Positions 9,455-18,813 of a stretch of 52,845 nt of DNA are shown in pieces (the stretch's first letter is position 1; each line of letters opens with the position of its first letter). Source of the stretch: Clostridiaceae bacterium (GTDB lineage: Bacteria; Bacillota; Clostridia; Peptostreptococcales; Tindalliaceae); contig JAGXHW010000035.1 of the NCBI GenBank assembly GCA_024635995.1, positions 1-52,845 on the forward strand, given 5' to 3'. The position numbers were made by a program, and so were the translations under genes. The notes beneath the pieces are model-generated. The model ran no database searches. It was not told the origin of the DNA and saw only the letters and a list, made by a program, of their open reading frames with translations.

Positions 9455-11857
9455 ATGCTGGTACCTATGAAATGGTTACAGGAATATGTGACTGTTAATG
9501 TTGATACAAAAGAACTGGCTGACAAAATGACCATGTCCGGTTCGAAAGTGGAAGAGATTAAAAACTGGGGCGATAAACTGGATAAGTTGGTGATTGGGCG
9601 TATTGAAACCATCAAACCTCATCCCAACGCAGACAAATTGGTGGTAACAAGCATTGACATTGGTACAGAAGAACGACTTCAGATTGTGACAGGTGCCACT
9701 AACATTAAGGTGGGAGACACGGTGCCTGTGGCTTTGGACGGTACAGAACTGCCCAATGGGCTCACCATCGTGGAAGAAGACCTGCGAGGCGAAATGTCTC
9801 AGGGTATGATGTGCTCCCATGACGAGCTTGGGGTTCCCAAAAACCTGATTCCTGAAAGCATGAAAGATGGTATCTGGATTTTGGATGAAGCTGCGCCTGG
9901 GACCAAATTCATTGACACCCTGACGCTGGTTGAGGACGTTATTGAATTCGAAATTACTTCCAATCGGCCTGATTGTCTCAGCGTGTTGGGCATGGCCAGA
10001 GAAACCGCTGCCACCTTGGGCACTACCATTAAAATGCCAGAAATACAGTTGAAGGAAACCGGCAATCAGTGGACTGACAACGCATCAGTGAAAATCGATG
10101 ATCCTGAAGGCTGCCCTCGTTATGTGGCCAGACGTGTGGAAAACATCATCATTAAACAATCACCTCAATGGATGCAGCAACGCCTGATTCATGCAGGGGT
10201 AAGGCCTATTAATAATGTGGTGGACGTCACCAACTATGTCATGCTGGAAACCGGTCAACCCTTGCATGCTTTTGACGCCAGTTTCGTGAAAGATCAGACC
10301 ATTATTGTGCGTAAAGCGGCTGAAGGTGAACAGACAAAAACACTGGATGGCGCACTGCGAAATTTGAAAAACACCATGACCCTGATCACTGACCCTGAAA
10401 AAGTGCTGGGAATCGCTGGTGTCATGGGGGGTGAAAACTCTGAGATAACACCGGAAACGACAGCCATTATCCTGGAGTCCGCCAACTTTGATGCTGACCG
10501 CATCCGCAAAACTTCCCAGCAGTTGGGCTTACGTACTGAAGCATCATCCCGTTTTGAAAAGGGACAGGACCCTGAACTGTCACTCTTTGCGGCTAACCGG
10601 GCATGCCAGTTGCTGGAAGAACTGCAAGCCGGTGACGTGTGTCCAGGCATCATCGATGTGTACCCCAATCCTGTCACTCCCAGCCAGGAAAGCCTGCGCC
10701 CTTACCGTGTCAATGATCTGTTGGGGACAAACCTGACATCGGAAGAAATGGTGAACATCCTCCACAAGCTGGAGATCGGTGCAGTGTTCAAAGACGATTT
10801 CATTCACATCACTGTGCCCACTTTCCGACTGGATTTGGAACAGGAAGCCGATTTTATTGAAGAAATTGGTCGTATTTATGGGTTTGACAATATTAAGGCC
10901 ACTTTGATGAAAGGCGACATCATGGTGGGTGGATTATCACACAGACAAAAAATGGAGGAAGAGGTCAAAAAAACCATGAGCGTCATGGGATGCTATGAAG
11001 CTGCTACCTACTCTTTTGTCAGCCCTTCCGGCGCAGACAAAATCTGCCTGTCGGAAAACAGTTTCAAACGTGATTTTGTTAAATTATTAAACCCCCTGGG
11101 GGATGAAACCAGTGTCATGCGCACGACGATGCTGCCCAATATGATGGAGGTGCTGAGCAGGAACATCAACCGCTCTGTACCCGCAGGGAGCTTCTATGAA
11201 ATGGGCCAGGTTTTTTATGGTCAACTGGGTGAAGAACAGTCAGTGTTGCCTTTGGAAGTGACTGAATTGGTTATGGGCATGTTTGGTGAAAAGAATGATT
11301 TCTTCACCATGAAGGGTATGATCATTCATTTGTGCAACAGACTGGGTATTGAAGGATTTAACTTCCAGAGAGAAGTCAATCATCCCACGTTCCACCCGGG
11401 ACGATGCGCCAATGTGTTTGTCGCCGATCAGTTGTTGGGAACCTTTGGTGAGGTTCATCCCCTTGCGGCTGAAAACTATGACATGGGCAGTGAGCGTGCA
11501 GTGTTGGCAGAAATAAACGGCGACAAGTTACTGGGTCTGGCAAAAATTGAGCCCTTGTATAAATCGTTGCCCCGTTACCCGGCCATCGTTCGTGACTTGT
11601 CGGTGGCTGTTGAGGCAAACACCCCAGTGAGAGAGATTGAAGAAATCATTCAGCAGCAGGGTGGAGATCTGATGGAAACCTGCCAGCTTTTCGACGTATA
11701 CCAGGGGGCACAGGTGGGTGAAGGGAAGAAAAGTGTGGCCTATACCGTTACCTTCAGACATACTGAACGAACTCTGAAAGACAAAGAAGTTAACAAACAG
11801 TACGATGCCATTGTGGCAGAACTAAAAAATAGTCTCAACGCAGTGCTGCGGGCGTAA
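9455..11857 (+). CDS. pheT: Phenylalanine--tRNA ligase beta subunit
   Basis: 800 residues, normal for PheT. Order: N-terminal tRNA-binding OB fold (about 40-150, with PHPNADKLVV and GEMSQGMMCS), B3/B4 editing domain (about 205-390), B5 domain (about 405-475), catalytic-like core (about 480-680) and the C-terminal FDX-ACB anticodon-binding domain (SLPRYPAIVRDLSVAV to the end). Co-transcribed with pheS; AATGGAGGAATAACC gives the ribosome binding site. No clear intrinsic terminator was seen after the stop. Confidence 0.98.
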   Translation: MLVPMKWLQEYVTVNVDTKELADKMTMSGSKVEEIKNWGDKLDKLVIGRIETIKPHPNADKLVVTSIDIGTEERLQIVTGATNIKVGDTVPVALDGTELPNGLTIVEEDLRGEMSQGMMCSHDELGVPKNLIPESMKDGIWILDEAAPGTKFIDTLTLVEDVIEFEITSNRPDCLSVLGMARETAATLGTTIKMPEIQLKETGNQWTDNASVKIDDPEGCPRYVARRVENIIIKQSPQWMQQRLIHAGVRPINNVVDVTNYVMLETGQPLHAFDASFVKDQTIIVRKAAEGEQTKTLDGALRNLKNTMTLITDPEKVLGIAGVMGGENSEITPETTAIILESANFDADRIRKTSQQLGLRTEASSRFEKGQDPELSLFAANRACQLLEELQAGDVCPGIIDVYPNPVTPSQESLRPYRVNDLLGTNLTSEEMVNILHKLEIGAVFKDDFIHITVPTFRLDLEQEADFIEEIGRIYGFDNIKATLMKGDIMVGGLSHRQKMEEEVKKTMSVMGCYEAATYSFVSPSGADKICLSENSFKRDFVKLLNPLGDETSVMRTTMLPNMMEVLSRNINRSVPAGSFYEMGQVFYGQLGEEQSVLPLEVTELVMGMFGEKNDFFTMKGMIIHLCNRLGIEGFNFQREVNHPTFHPGRCANVFVADQLLGTFGEVHPLAAENYDMGSERAVLAEINGDKLLGLAKIEPLYKSLPRYPAIVRDLSVAVEANTPVREIEEIIQQQGGDLMETCQLFDVYQGAQVGEGKKSVAYTVTFRHTERTLKDKEVNKQYDAIVAELKNSLNAVLRA

Positions 11858-11874
11858 GTCCGCTGTCTGCTTTC

Positions 11875-11903
11875 TTTTCACAGGAACAAAGGTATGTTAT
11901 AAT
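11875..11903 (+). promoter_or_regulatory. Probable promoter for zapA-tyrS
   Basis: A good -10, TATAAT at 11898-11903, with a poor -35 (TTTTCA, 11875-11880) at 17 bases. It would start transcription 25-30 bases before the GTG start. Confidence 0.55.
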
Positions 11904-11936
11904 GAGGGCATTAAATTGGTCGAGGGGTGAGAAGCT

Positions 11937-12515
11937 GTGGCAGATAAAAAGAACCGTGTGTTGATGCGGATCAATGGACAGGAATATCCCATTGCCGGCA
12001 TAGAACCAAAGGAGTATCTTCTTCGGGTTGGCACTTATGTTGATGAAAAAATGCTTCAAATCAGCAAGCTTAACCGACAGTTGAGCCTGTCTCAGGTGGC
12101 GGTGCTTACCTCCATCAACATGGCAGATGAACTCATTAAGCTGAAAGACGTTTATCACGAACTTGAAAAATCAACGCCACCGACTGACCAGGATGTTGTC
12201 GCTTTGAAAAGTGAACTCGAGCAAAAGACCAATTCACTTCAACAGGAAAAAGATTATACCAGAAACCTGCAAAAGCGGCTGAACAATCTGAAAGAAGAGC
12301 AGGAAAAGCTGCGGAAATCTCAGCAGGAATCGGTCAAACAGTTTAACAGTAAAGATGAGGAACTGAAAAAAGCACAGCAAGTGATTAAAGACTTGCAGGA
12401 ACAATTATATGACAACCAGGTAAAAGTGGCTGAACTGCAAAATAAACAGAATGAATATGCTAATGAAGAGAAGACAGGAGAACAGCTTGAAATGAACCAA
12501 CCTGGTGGACAATAG
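11937..12515 (+). CDS. zapA: ZapA-like cell division protein with a C-terminal coiled coil
   Basis: ZapA binds FtsZ and bundles protofilaments at midcell. Residues 1-70 match the family (VLMRINGQEYPIAGIEPKEYLLRVGTYVDEKM...SQVAVLTSINMADELIKL). The protein is 192 residues, roughly twice the length of short ZapA proteins, because residues about 75-175 form a Lys/Glu/Gln-rich coiled coil. GTG start; GAGGGGTGAG lies upstream. The position after pheT matches the location of zapA in bacilli. tyrS follows 14 bases after its stop. Confidence 0.85.
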   Translation: MADKKNRVLMRINGQEYPIAGIEPKEYLLRVGTYVDEKMLQISKLNRQLSLSQVAVLTSINMADELIKLKDVYHELEKSTPPTDQDVVALKSELEQKTNSLQQEKDYTRNLQKRLNNLKEEQEKLRKSQQESVKQFNSKDEELKKAQQVIKDLQEQLYDNQVKVAELQNKQNEYANEEKTGEQLEMNQPGGQ

Positions 12516-12529
12516 GAGGAGAAGTGGCA

Positions 12530-13753
12530 ATGTCTAACGTGTTTGATGTTCTCAAGGAAAGGGGCTATGTAGCCCAGGTAACCCATGAAGATGAACTGCG
12601 GCAGCTGCTGGGAGAAAAGCCAGTCACGTTTTATATTGGATTCGATGCCACAGCGGAAAGCCTTCACCTGGGGCATTATGTGCAAGTGATGGTCATGATG
12701 CACATGCAGCAGGCCGGCCATCTGCCTATTGTGTTGCTGGGAGGGGGTACCACTATGGTGGGAGACCCTTCTGGAAAAACGGACATGCGGAAGATGCTCA
12801 CCCGTGAGCAGATTCAGAGTAATGCCAAGCGTTTCAAGACCCAGTTTGAACGGTTTCTCGATTTTGGTGATGGAAAGGCCACCATTGCGGATAATGCTGA
12901 ATGGTTACTTGGCTTAAACTACATTGAATTTCTTCGCTCTGTTGGTGCACACTTTAACATTAACCGTATGCTGGCGGCTGAATGTTATAAATCCCGACTG
13001 GACCAGGGACTCACTTTCCTTGAATTTAACTACATGATCATGCAGGCTTATGATTTTCTGGAACTTTACCGCCGACAGGGATGCCAGTTGCAAATGGGGG
13101 GCGATGACCAATGGTCCAACATTCTAGCAGGCTATGAACTGATTCGAAAAGTTGAAAATGGTAATGCGTTTGCCATGACATATCAGTTACTGACCACCAG
13201 TGAAGGTAAAAAAATGGGAAAGACGGAGTCAGGTGCATTGTGGCTTGATCCCGAAAAAACTTCGCCCTACGAGTTTTACCAGTACTTGCGTAATGTTGAT
13301 GATAGAGATGTGGAAAAAACATTGAAAATACTCACATTCCTGCCACTGGATGAGATTAAGAGTCTGTGCAGTGTGGAAGGAGAAGCTTTAAACAATGCCA
13401 AGGAAGTATTGGCATTGGAAGTAACAAAAATCGTCCATGGAGCTGAAGCAGCTGAACAGGCTCGACAGGCGGCGAAAGCAGCGTTTTCAGGTGGCGTTTC
13501 TGAAGACATGCCCACCACCGAACTGACTGTCTCTGCAGTGGAGGATGGCATGGATATACTCACCTTGCTTATAGACACCGGCTTGGCGTCCAGTCGCTCT
13601 GAAGCAAGACGCCTGGTACAGCAGGGAGGCATCTCCATCGGAGATGATAAAATCACCTCCATTGATTATCAAATCACCTTATCACAGTTTGAGGATGGCC
13701 AAATGATTGTGAAAAAGGGCAAAAAAGTGTTCCGCCGTGTGACACTGGCATAG
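12530..13753 (+). CDS. tyrS: Tyrosine--tRNA ligase
   Basis: Class I synthetase, 407 residues. HIGH is HLGH near residue 47, KMSKS appears as KMGKT, and an S4 RNA-binding domain occupies the C-terminus (SRSEARRLVQQGGISIGDDKI...KKGKKVFRRV). The ATG at 12530 is ten bases from AGGAGG (12514-12519); the in-frame GTG at 12524 would be only four bases away. Unlike thrS and pheST it has no T-box of its own and appears to be carried on the zapA transcript. Confidence 0.96.
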   Translation: MSNVFDVLKERGYVAQVTHEDELRQLLGEKPVTFYIGFDATAESLHLGHYVQVMVMMHMQQAGHLPIVLLGGGTTMVGDPSGKTDMRKMLTREQIQSNAKRFKTQFERFLDFGDGKATIADNAEWLLGLNYIEFLRSVGAHFNINRMLAAECYKSRLDQGLTFLEFNYMIMQAYDFLELYRRQGCQLQMGGDDQWSNILAGYELIRKVENGNAFAMTYQLLTTSEGKKMGKTESGALWLDPEKTSPYEFYQYLRNVDDRDVEKTLKILTFLPLDEIKSLCSVEGEALNNAKEVLALEVTKIVHGAEAAEQARQAAKAAFSGGVSEDMPTTELTVSAVEDGMDILTLLIDTGLASSRSEARRLVQQGGISIGDDKITSIDYQITLSQFEDGQMIVKKGKKVFRRVTLA

Positions 13754-13787
13754 AAAAAAATGTTATCGGATTGATTGTTACCGCATT

Positions 13788-13818
13788 ACCCTCTTTCGTT
13801 ATGGGAGAGGGTGTTTTT
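13788..13818 (+). repeat. Palindromic CCCTCT/AGAGGG element, possible terminator of tyrS
   Basis: ACCCTCT (13788-13794) and AGAGGGT (13806-13812) form a hairpin followed by GTTTTT, so it can terminate transcription. The core resembles the widespread CCCTCTCCC...GGGAGAGGG repeat family; a second, more perfect copy is at 43694-43727. Confidence 0.6.
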
Positions 13819-13843
13819 CAGGAGGAATGGAGGAGGTATGATG

Positions 13844-15070
13844 ATGACAAAGGTAACTGACTCAACGCAGTGGATCATGAACCCTCATAGAGTGGATGCG
13901 GTGGATGAAAATGGACCTGCCGCTATGCTTCATCCCAGGGTGATCAGAACAGCCAGACAACTGGTGCAAAGTATCGATAATTACGAACGCACACCTTTGG
14001 TAAAGCTGGAAAAATTGGCTGACTACCTAGGACTTGACAGGGTTTATGTAAAAGATGAATCAAAAAGATTTGGCCTTAATTCCTTTAAAGTGTTGGGAGG
14101 AATTTATGCTGTGGCCAATGTCATCTGCCAGAAACTGGAAGTGGACATGAAAGACATGACATACCAACAACTGGTTTCAAAAGATGTGAAAGAGAAGTTA
14201 GGAGATTTGCTCTTTGTCACAGCCACCGACGGCAATCATGGCCGGGGCATTGCCTGGGCTACTCGTCAATTAGGACAGAGATTGGTGGTGTTTATGCCCA
14301 AAGGGTCTTCACAACATCGCTTAAAAATGATTCAGGAAGAAGGGGCAGAAGCTTCCATCACAGAATTGAACTATGACGATGCGGTGCGGCATGCCAATGA
14401 GTATGCCCAAATCCACGGGGGGATCATGGTGCAGGACACCGCCTGGGAAGGGTATGAAGAAATTCCTCTATGGATCATGCAAGGTTACGCTGTGTTAATG
14501 GACGAAGTAAAAGAAACATTGGAAGTAAATAATGAGCTGCCTCCCACCCATGTATTTCTTCAGGCCGGGGTGGGGTCCTTTGCCGGAGGTATCCAGGGTT
14601 ATCTGGCCCAGGCTTGGAAAGAAAACCGTCCAAAAACCGTGGTATTGGAGCCGAACGAGGCAGATTGTTATTATCGCACGGCTGTCATAGATGATGGGAA
14701 ACCTCATGCGGTAACAGGCCATATGGAAACCATCATGGCTGGCCTTGCTTGTGGAGAGCCCAATGAAATTGGCTGGAAAATTCTCAGGGCTTACGCCAGT
14801 GCCTTTGTTTCCTGCCCGGATGAATTAACGGCCCGGGGCATGCGTATTTTGGCAGCACCTTTGCAGGGAGATCAGCAAGTGATATCAGGTGAATCGGGTG
14901 CCATAGGTGCAGGATTTTTGGCTGAACTGATGACCAACGAAGCGCTGAAATCATTGCAGGATCAACTAGGAATCAACCAAGAATCAAGGATTCTGATCAT
15001 CAGCACTGAAGGGGACACTGACCCTGAGCAGTATCGAAACATTGTCTGGGAAGGTGCTTATCCCTCATAA
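13844..15070 (+). CDS. dpaL: Diaminopropionate ammonia-lyase
   Basis: PLP-dependent enzyme that breaks 2,3-diaminopropionate into pyruvate and two ammonia. About 408 residues, close to the E. coli YgeX length. Motifs: the Schiff-base lysine region RFGLNSFKVLGG, TDGNHGRGIAWATRQLGQ, LQAGVGSFAGG and the serine/glycine phosphate-binding segment SGESGAIGAG. Three ATG codons are tandem at 13838-13846; the last gives seven bases to AGGAGG (13831-13836) and is chosen, though 13838 is possible. Single gene, closed by the terminator at 15086. Confidence 0.92.
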   Translation: MTKVTDSTQWIMNPHRVDAVDENGPAAMLHPRVIRTARQLVQSIDNYERTPLVKLEKLADYLGLDRVYVKDESKRFGLNSFKVLGGIYAVANVICQKLEVDMKDMTYQQLVSKDVKEKLGDLLFVTATDGNHGRGIAWATRQLGQRLVVFMPKGSSQHRLKMIQEEGAEASITELNYDDAVRHANEYAQIHGGIMVQDTAWEGYEEIPLWIMQGYAVLMDEVKETLEVNNELPPTHVFLQAGVGSFAGGIQGYLAQAWKENRPKTVVLEPNEADCYYRTAVIDDGKPHAVTGHMETIMAGLACGEPNEIGWKILRAYASAFVSCPDELTARGMRILAAPLQGDQQVISGESGAIGAGFLAELMTNEALKSLQDQLGINQESRILIISTEGDTDPEQYRNIVWEGAYPS

Positions 15071-15085
15071 AACAGTATTCAACAA

Positions 15086-15130
15086 AACCCCGGCAATGTG
15101 TCTTATGCGGACAAATCAATTGCCGGGGTT
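15086..15130. terminator. Bidirectional terminator between dpaL and the nitrilase-Nudix gene
   Basis: AACCCCGGCAAT (15086-15097) is perfectly complementary to ATTGCCGGGGTT (15119-15130). It lies between convergent genes and can serve both strands. Confidence 0.8.
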
Positions 15131-15142
15131 GTGCTATCCTGT

Positions 15143-16387
15143 TTAAAGATATAGTTGGTAATTTTCATCATACTTAATAAATTTCTGGTTCAGTTCCAAG
15201 CCCATTTTAACACCGCTGAAATACTTTTGTGCGATGACTTTGGCCAGGTGCGTGACCGGCCGTTGATGGAAGATTTCCTCTGGGGATAAAAAGGCAGCCT
15301 CTGTGTTCTCGAAACCGTCTGCTTTGGGTTCGCCGCCCAAATCATCCATGCGAAATACTTGGTAACTGTCCACCACCCCTTTTTTGATCCGCAGGTTTCT
15401 GACAGCCAAAAGCTCCACTGCCCGGCTCTTGACATTGGTTTCCTCATAAATTTCCCGTGCTGCACCTATACCGGGAGATTCTCCTTTGTCCAGGTGACCA
15501 CCGGGAAACAGCCACAACCCTTTGATGGGGCCGTAGTTTTGACGTACCATGAGAATCCGGCCATCCCGTTCCACAAGACCTCCCACCCCGATAAAGTTCT
15601 GGGGGTAGATGGATTTCATCAGGGCCGGTTGGTGAAGTTGCAGGGCATGGTGACGTACATCCCTGCGCTGGTGGACTTCGTCTGGATGGTATGAGACTTC
15701 CACCAGACGTTCTTTGTCATCTGATTCATGCAACATTATTCCCGTGGGTGAGATGAGGCAGGAATGGCCGAAGTAGTTGGGGCCCACCCGGTTCACAGCT
15801 GCTACAAACACCTGGTTTTCCATGGCCCTGGCCCGAAGAAGGGTCATCCACTGATCAAAGAAAGGGTTTGAGTACTGGGCAGGTACCATGATCAGTTCGC
15901 CGCCCTTTAGGGCAATGCCCCTTGCCAGTTCAGGGAACATGATGTCGTAACAGTTGGCCACCCCAAAGGGTAGTTCATTGATGTGAAAAAGCGGTATGTA
16001 ACTTCCCCGATGAAACAATTTTCCTTCCAAATGTCGCTGGCCAACCAGGTGAATCTTACGATAACGGTTTTGAGAAGAACCATCGGGGTTTAGTACATAG
16101 GTGGTGTTATAAAGCCGGTCGCCCTTATATTCAGGCACACTTCCTCCCATGATAAAAGCTTTGTGCTTTCTGGCCAAACGGTTTAAAAATGATAAAGCAT
16201 GAGACAAGTGCTGTCCATGCTCTTTTAAACGGCGGTAATCAAAACCAACAGACCACATTTCAGGCAGCATGATGGCGTCTGGTTGTTGTTCCATGTTTTC
16301 CAGCAAGCGTTCGATGGTTTTGCAGTTGGCTTCAAAATCGCCTTTTTTAATATTCATTTGAAGCATTGTAAGATGAACAGTATCCAT
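15143..16387 (-). CDS. Nitrilase-superfamily hydrolase fused to a Nudix hydrolase
   Basis: A two-domain cytosolic enzyme of 414 residues. Residues 1-260 are a carbon-nitrogen hydrolase domain with the complete catalytic triad: E43 (LPEMW), K111 (RKIHL) and C146 (NCYDIMFPE). Residues about 265-385 are a Nudix domain with GGHLDKGES and REIYEETNV, the Nudix box spanning about 297-319; the usual glycine near its end is Asn. Nitrilase domains cleave amides or nitriles, Nudix domains cleave nucleoside diphosphate-X bonds; a joint substrate, perhaps in cofactor salvage or repair, is only inferred. GGAGG lies eight bases before the ATG. Monocistronic, with a TATAAT at 16407-16412 on this strand. Confidence 0.9.
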   Translation of the reverse strand: MDTVHLTMLQMNIKKGDFEANCKTIERLLENMEQQPDAIMLPEMWSVGFDYRRLKEHGQHLSHALSFLNRLARKHKAFIMGGSVPEYKGDRLYNTTYVLNPDGSSQNRYRKIHLVGQRHLEGKLFHRGSYIPLFHINELPFGVANCYDIMFPELARGIALKGGELIMVPAQYSNPFFDQWMTLLRARAMENQVFVAAVNRVGPNYFGHSCLISPTGIMLHESDDKERLVEVSYHPDEVHQRRDVRHHALQLHQPALMKSIYPQNFIGVGGLVERDGRILMVRQNYGPIKGLWLFPGGHLDKGESPGIGAAREIYEETNVKSRAVELLAVRNLRIKKGVVDSYQVFRMDDLGGEPKADGFENTEAAFLSPEEIFHQRPVTHLAKVIAQKYFSGVKMGLELNQKFIKYDENYQLYL

Positions 16388-16406
16388 ATGATCAACCTCC
16401 GACTTA

Positions 16407-16412
16407 ATTATA
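16407..16412 (-). promoter_or_regulatory. -10 element for the nitrilase-Nudix gene
   Basis: TATAAT on the minus strand, 20 bases before the start codon; no convincing -35 at 17 bases. The transcript leader would be very short. Confidence 0.5.
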
Positions 16413-16513
16413 CCCTACTGAGTACTTTTTCATCAGTAAAGCCGTTATATTATTCTTCAATGTATGAAAAAAAATCCATTAGTGTGTTCGCATATGGGAA
16501 AGGAAGGAAATGA

Positions 16514-17767
16514 GTGGTTAATTCGGTGAGGCATTCAAAATCTCTCTTGTGGTTTTTCCCAGGAAAACACGGTAGACAGTGGATCACAACGGCGTTCATT
16601 CTCATGTTGGTGTTCAATCTCGCTGGTTGCACCCAAACCCCTGAACCGGTTGAAGATGGTAGTAAAGCAGGGGGTGCGAAAGTTGAAGAAGCGGTGCAGG
16701 AGGAAATACAGGAAGTAACAAAGGAAAAAACACCTGAAGAAGTCATCAAACAGCAAGTGGCAGAAATGTCTCTGGAAGAAAAGGCAGGACAGGTGCTGTT
16801 TCTTGCTTTGCGCCATAACCAGGAAGGACAGCCATTACTGGAATTGGACGAAGAGGATAAAAGAATATTCCAAGAACTTAAGCCTGGGGGAATCATCCTG
16901 TTCAGCGAAAACATCCACAACAACCAGCAGGTAAATAACCTGATCGAACAGATGCAGGCAGAGGCAGCCATACCCCTGTTCATGGCAGTAGATCAGGAAG
17001 GTGGCAGGGTGAGCCGGTTGACAGTGGGAGAAATGGATTTTTCAGAAACACCTTCTGCCAGAGCAATTGGACAAACAGAAGACGTTGACAAGGCACTGGA
17101 AGCAGGAAAAACACTGGGAAAAGAATTAAAAGAACTGGGCTTTAATATGAACATGGCACCAGTGGCTGACGTGGACAGTAACCCCCATAACCCTGTCATT
17201 GGTGACCGCTCCTTTGGAAATGATCCGGAACTGGTAGCCAACATGGCTATGGCCATGGCAAAGAGCATGCAGTTGGAGGGAATTATACCCGTGTTAAAAC
17301 ATTTTCCTGGTCATGGTGATACAGACCTGGATTCGCATGTTGAAGCAGTCGTGTTGAATCACCCACTTGATCGCCTGGTAGCGGTGGAATTTCTTCCCTT
17401 CCGCAGAGGCGTCTCTCTGAACATGCCGGTGATCATGACGGGGCACATTGAGATAAAAGCATTGGATGAAGGTGTGCCGGCGACGTTGTCCTCTGTGCTT
17501 GTGACAGATTTATTGCGAAGCGAATGGGGTTATCAGGGAGTGGTAATTACCGATGCACTGGAAATGGGTGCCATCCGACAACGCTGGACATCAGGGGAAG
17601 CATCGTTGAAAGCCCTGCAGGCAGGGGTGGATCTGTTGCTAATGCCGGAAAACCCCTTTGAAGCACATGAAGCTATTGTGGAAGCCGTTTCTGGGGGAGT
17701 TTTGCCGGTAGAACAACTTGACAAAGCCGTTATTCACATTTTAGAGTTGAAAATGAAAATAAAGTAA
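16514..17767 (+). CDS. nagZ: Glycoside hydrolase family 3 lipoprotein, beta-N-acetylhexosaminidase (NagZ-like)
   Basis: Probable muropeptide-recycling hexosaminidase held at the outer face of the membrane. A basic start and hydrophobic stretch end in the lipobox LAGC (lipidated C39), followed by an acidic, proline-containing linker (about 43-80). The GH3 barrel (about 83-417) has VDQEGGRVSRL, the KHFPGHGDTDLDSH loop (262-275) that supplies the acid/base in NagZ enzymes, and the nucleophile D347 in VITDALEMGAI. 417 residues, single-domain form. GTG start after GGAAGGA. Ends at a hairpin at 17767. Confidence 0.9.
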   Translation: MVNSVRHSKSLLWFFPGKHGRQWITTAFILMLVFNLAGCTQTPEPVEDGSKAGGAKVEEAVQEEIQEVTKEKTPEEVIKQQVAEMSLEEKAGQVLFLALRHNQEGQPLLELDEEDKRIFQELKPGGIILFSENIHNNQQVNNLIEQMQAEAAIPLFMAVDQEGGRVSRLTVGEMDFSETPSARAIGQTEDVDKALEAGKTLGKELKELGFNMNMAPVADVDSNPHNPVIGDRSFGNDPELVANMAMAMAKSMQLEGIIPVLKHFPGHGDTDLDSHVEAVVLNHPLDRLVAVEFLPFRRGVSLNMPVIMTGHIEIKALDEGVPATLSSVLVTDLLRSEWGYQGVVITDALEMGAIRQRWTSGEASLKALQAGVDLLLMPENPFEAHEAIVEAVSGGVLPVEQLDKAVIHILELKMKIK

Positions 17768-17803
17768 GACACCAACCTTGTGCCAGGCTGGTGTCTCGCT
17801 TTC
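17767..17803. terminator. Hairpin terminator between convergent genes
   Basis: AGACACCA (17767-17774) pairs with TGGTGTCT (17789-17796). The following sequence is only moderately T-rich on either strand, so efficiency is uncertain. Confidence 0.6.
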
Positions 17804-17850
17804 CTTAGGTATTGAAAATTTACCAAGGTCTATTGTGTATAGGCAAATGG

Positions 17851-18813
17851 TTACGGCGTTGTGAATTCAGCGGAATCCATAAAGGTGATAATGTTATCGC
17901 TTTCATCTAAAATGGCGACACGGGTTTGATGCCGACCTGGCCGGACTGGATGGGGTCTGTCAGCACCTGGAGTGATGGTAGAAGAAAAAGTACCGTCAGC
18001 CATGACATCCACCATAACAGCTCCGTGTCCTCGATCAGTGTCAGCATAAGTGTAAGTGTCCAAATCTCTTAGTGAACCGATGGAAACCTGTTCAACATCT
18101 CCCGACACCTGGCCCTGTGTGGTTCTGGTGCCAGCGGCCTCGTCGATGACAACCTCTACCGAGAGTATAGCAGCTTCTTCCTCCATGGGTTCCTCTTCAT
18201 CAGGCTCCTCATCGGGGGTTATGGCATCCATATCCAGGTTATTCCAGGCATCCATAAATGCGACACGACCACCGACAATCACATAGGCATCAAAATTGTT
18301 CATTGTCAGGATGGCCACTGCATAAGCAGCATTAATATCAATGGCGCAATAAACAGCGTACGTCATATCCCTGTCAAGTTCCCCTAATCGTTCACCCAGT
18401 TGTGGTACAGGAATGTTCAGTGCACCGGGAACACCGTCAGTAACAAACAAATCTGCAGGACGTACGTCCAGCACCATGGCATCCTCCATGGCCACCATTC
18501 TGGCGGCATCCTCTGCCTGCCACATCAACATACCTTCTGAGGCCCACTTTTCACCAAACATTTTGGCAGGCGTGGTAACTTCTGCTCTTCTGGCATCAGC
18601 GTTCCACACTACGCGACCACCCATGTTTTCAGTGATAACGCGCAGTGGTACCATGCTGCGGTCATTAACAATGAGCGGGGGTGAATCTGCTTCCACTTCC
18701 GTTCCGTTGATCCAAAGTGCCACCGTTGCCATGTGTTGGTCTGCAAACACCACAAAACTTGTCAACAACATAACCCCAACAATAACCATGCTTATCATCC
18801 TGCGTTTATGCAT
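17851..18813 (-). CDS. Secreted rhodanese-like protein with a copper-amine-oxidase-N-type domain
   Basis: A 320-residue exported protein. Residues 1-24 are a signal peptide (MHKRRM..., hydrophobic core, VVFADQ). Residues about 30-80 resemble the copper amine oxidase N-terminal domain found in clostridial surface proteins (WINGTEVEADSPPLIVNDRSMVPLRVITENMGG). Residues about 85-195 form a rhodanese-like domain with LDVRP and a cysteine at 156 (YCAIDI) in the active-loop position. An acidic spacer (200-214, mostly Glu/Asp/Pro) precedes an unrecognised beta-rich C-terminal domain. AAAGGAGG precedes the ATG. A sulfur-transfer role is possible but not demonstrated. Confidence 0.75.
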   Translation of the reverse strand: MHKRRMISMVIVGVMLLTSFVVFADQHMATVALWINGTEVEADSPPLIVNDRSMVPLRVITENMGGRVVWNADARRAEVTTPAKMFGEKWASEGMLMWQAEDAARMVAMEDAMVLDVRPADLFVTDGVPGALNIPVPQLGERLGELDRDMTYAVYCAIDINAAYAVAILTMNNFDAYVIVGGRVAFMDAWNNLDMDAITPDEEPDEEEPMEEEAAILSVEVVIDEAAGTRTTQGQVSGDVEQVSIGSLRDLDTYTYADTDRGHGAVMVDVMADGTFSSTITPGADRPHPVRPGRHQTRVAILDESDNIITFMDSAEFTTP

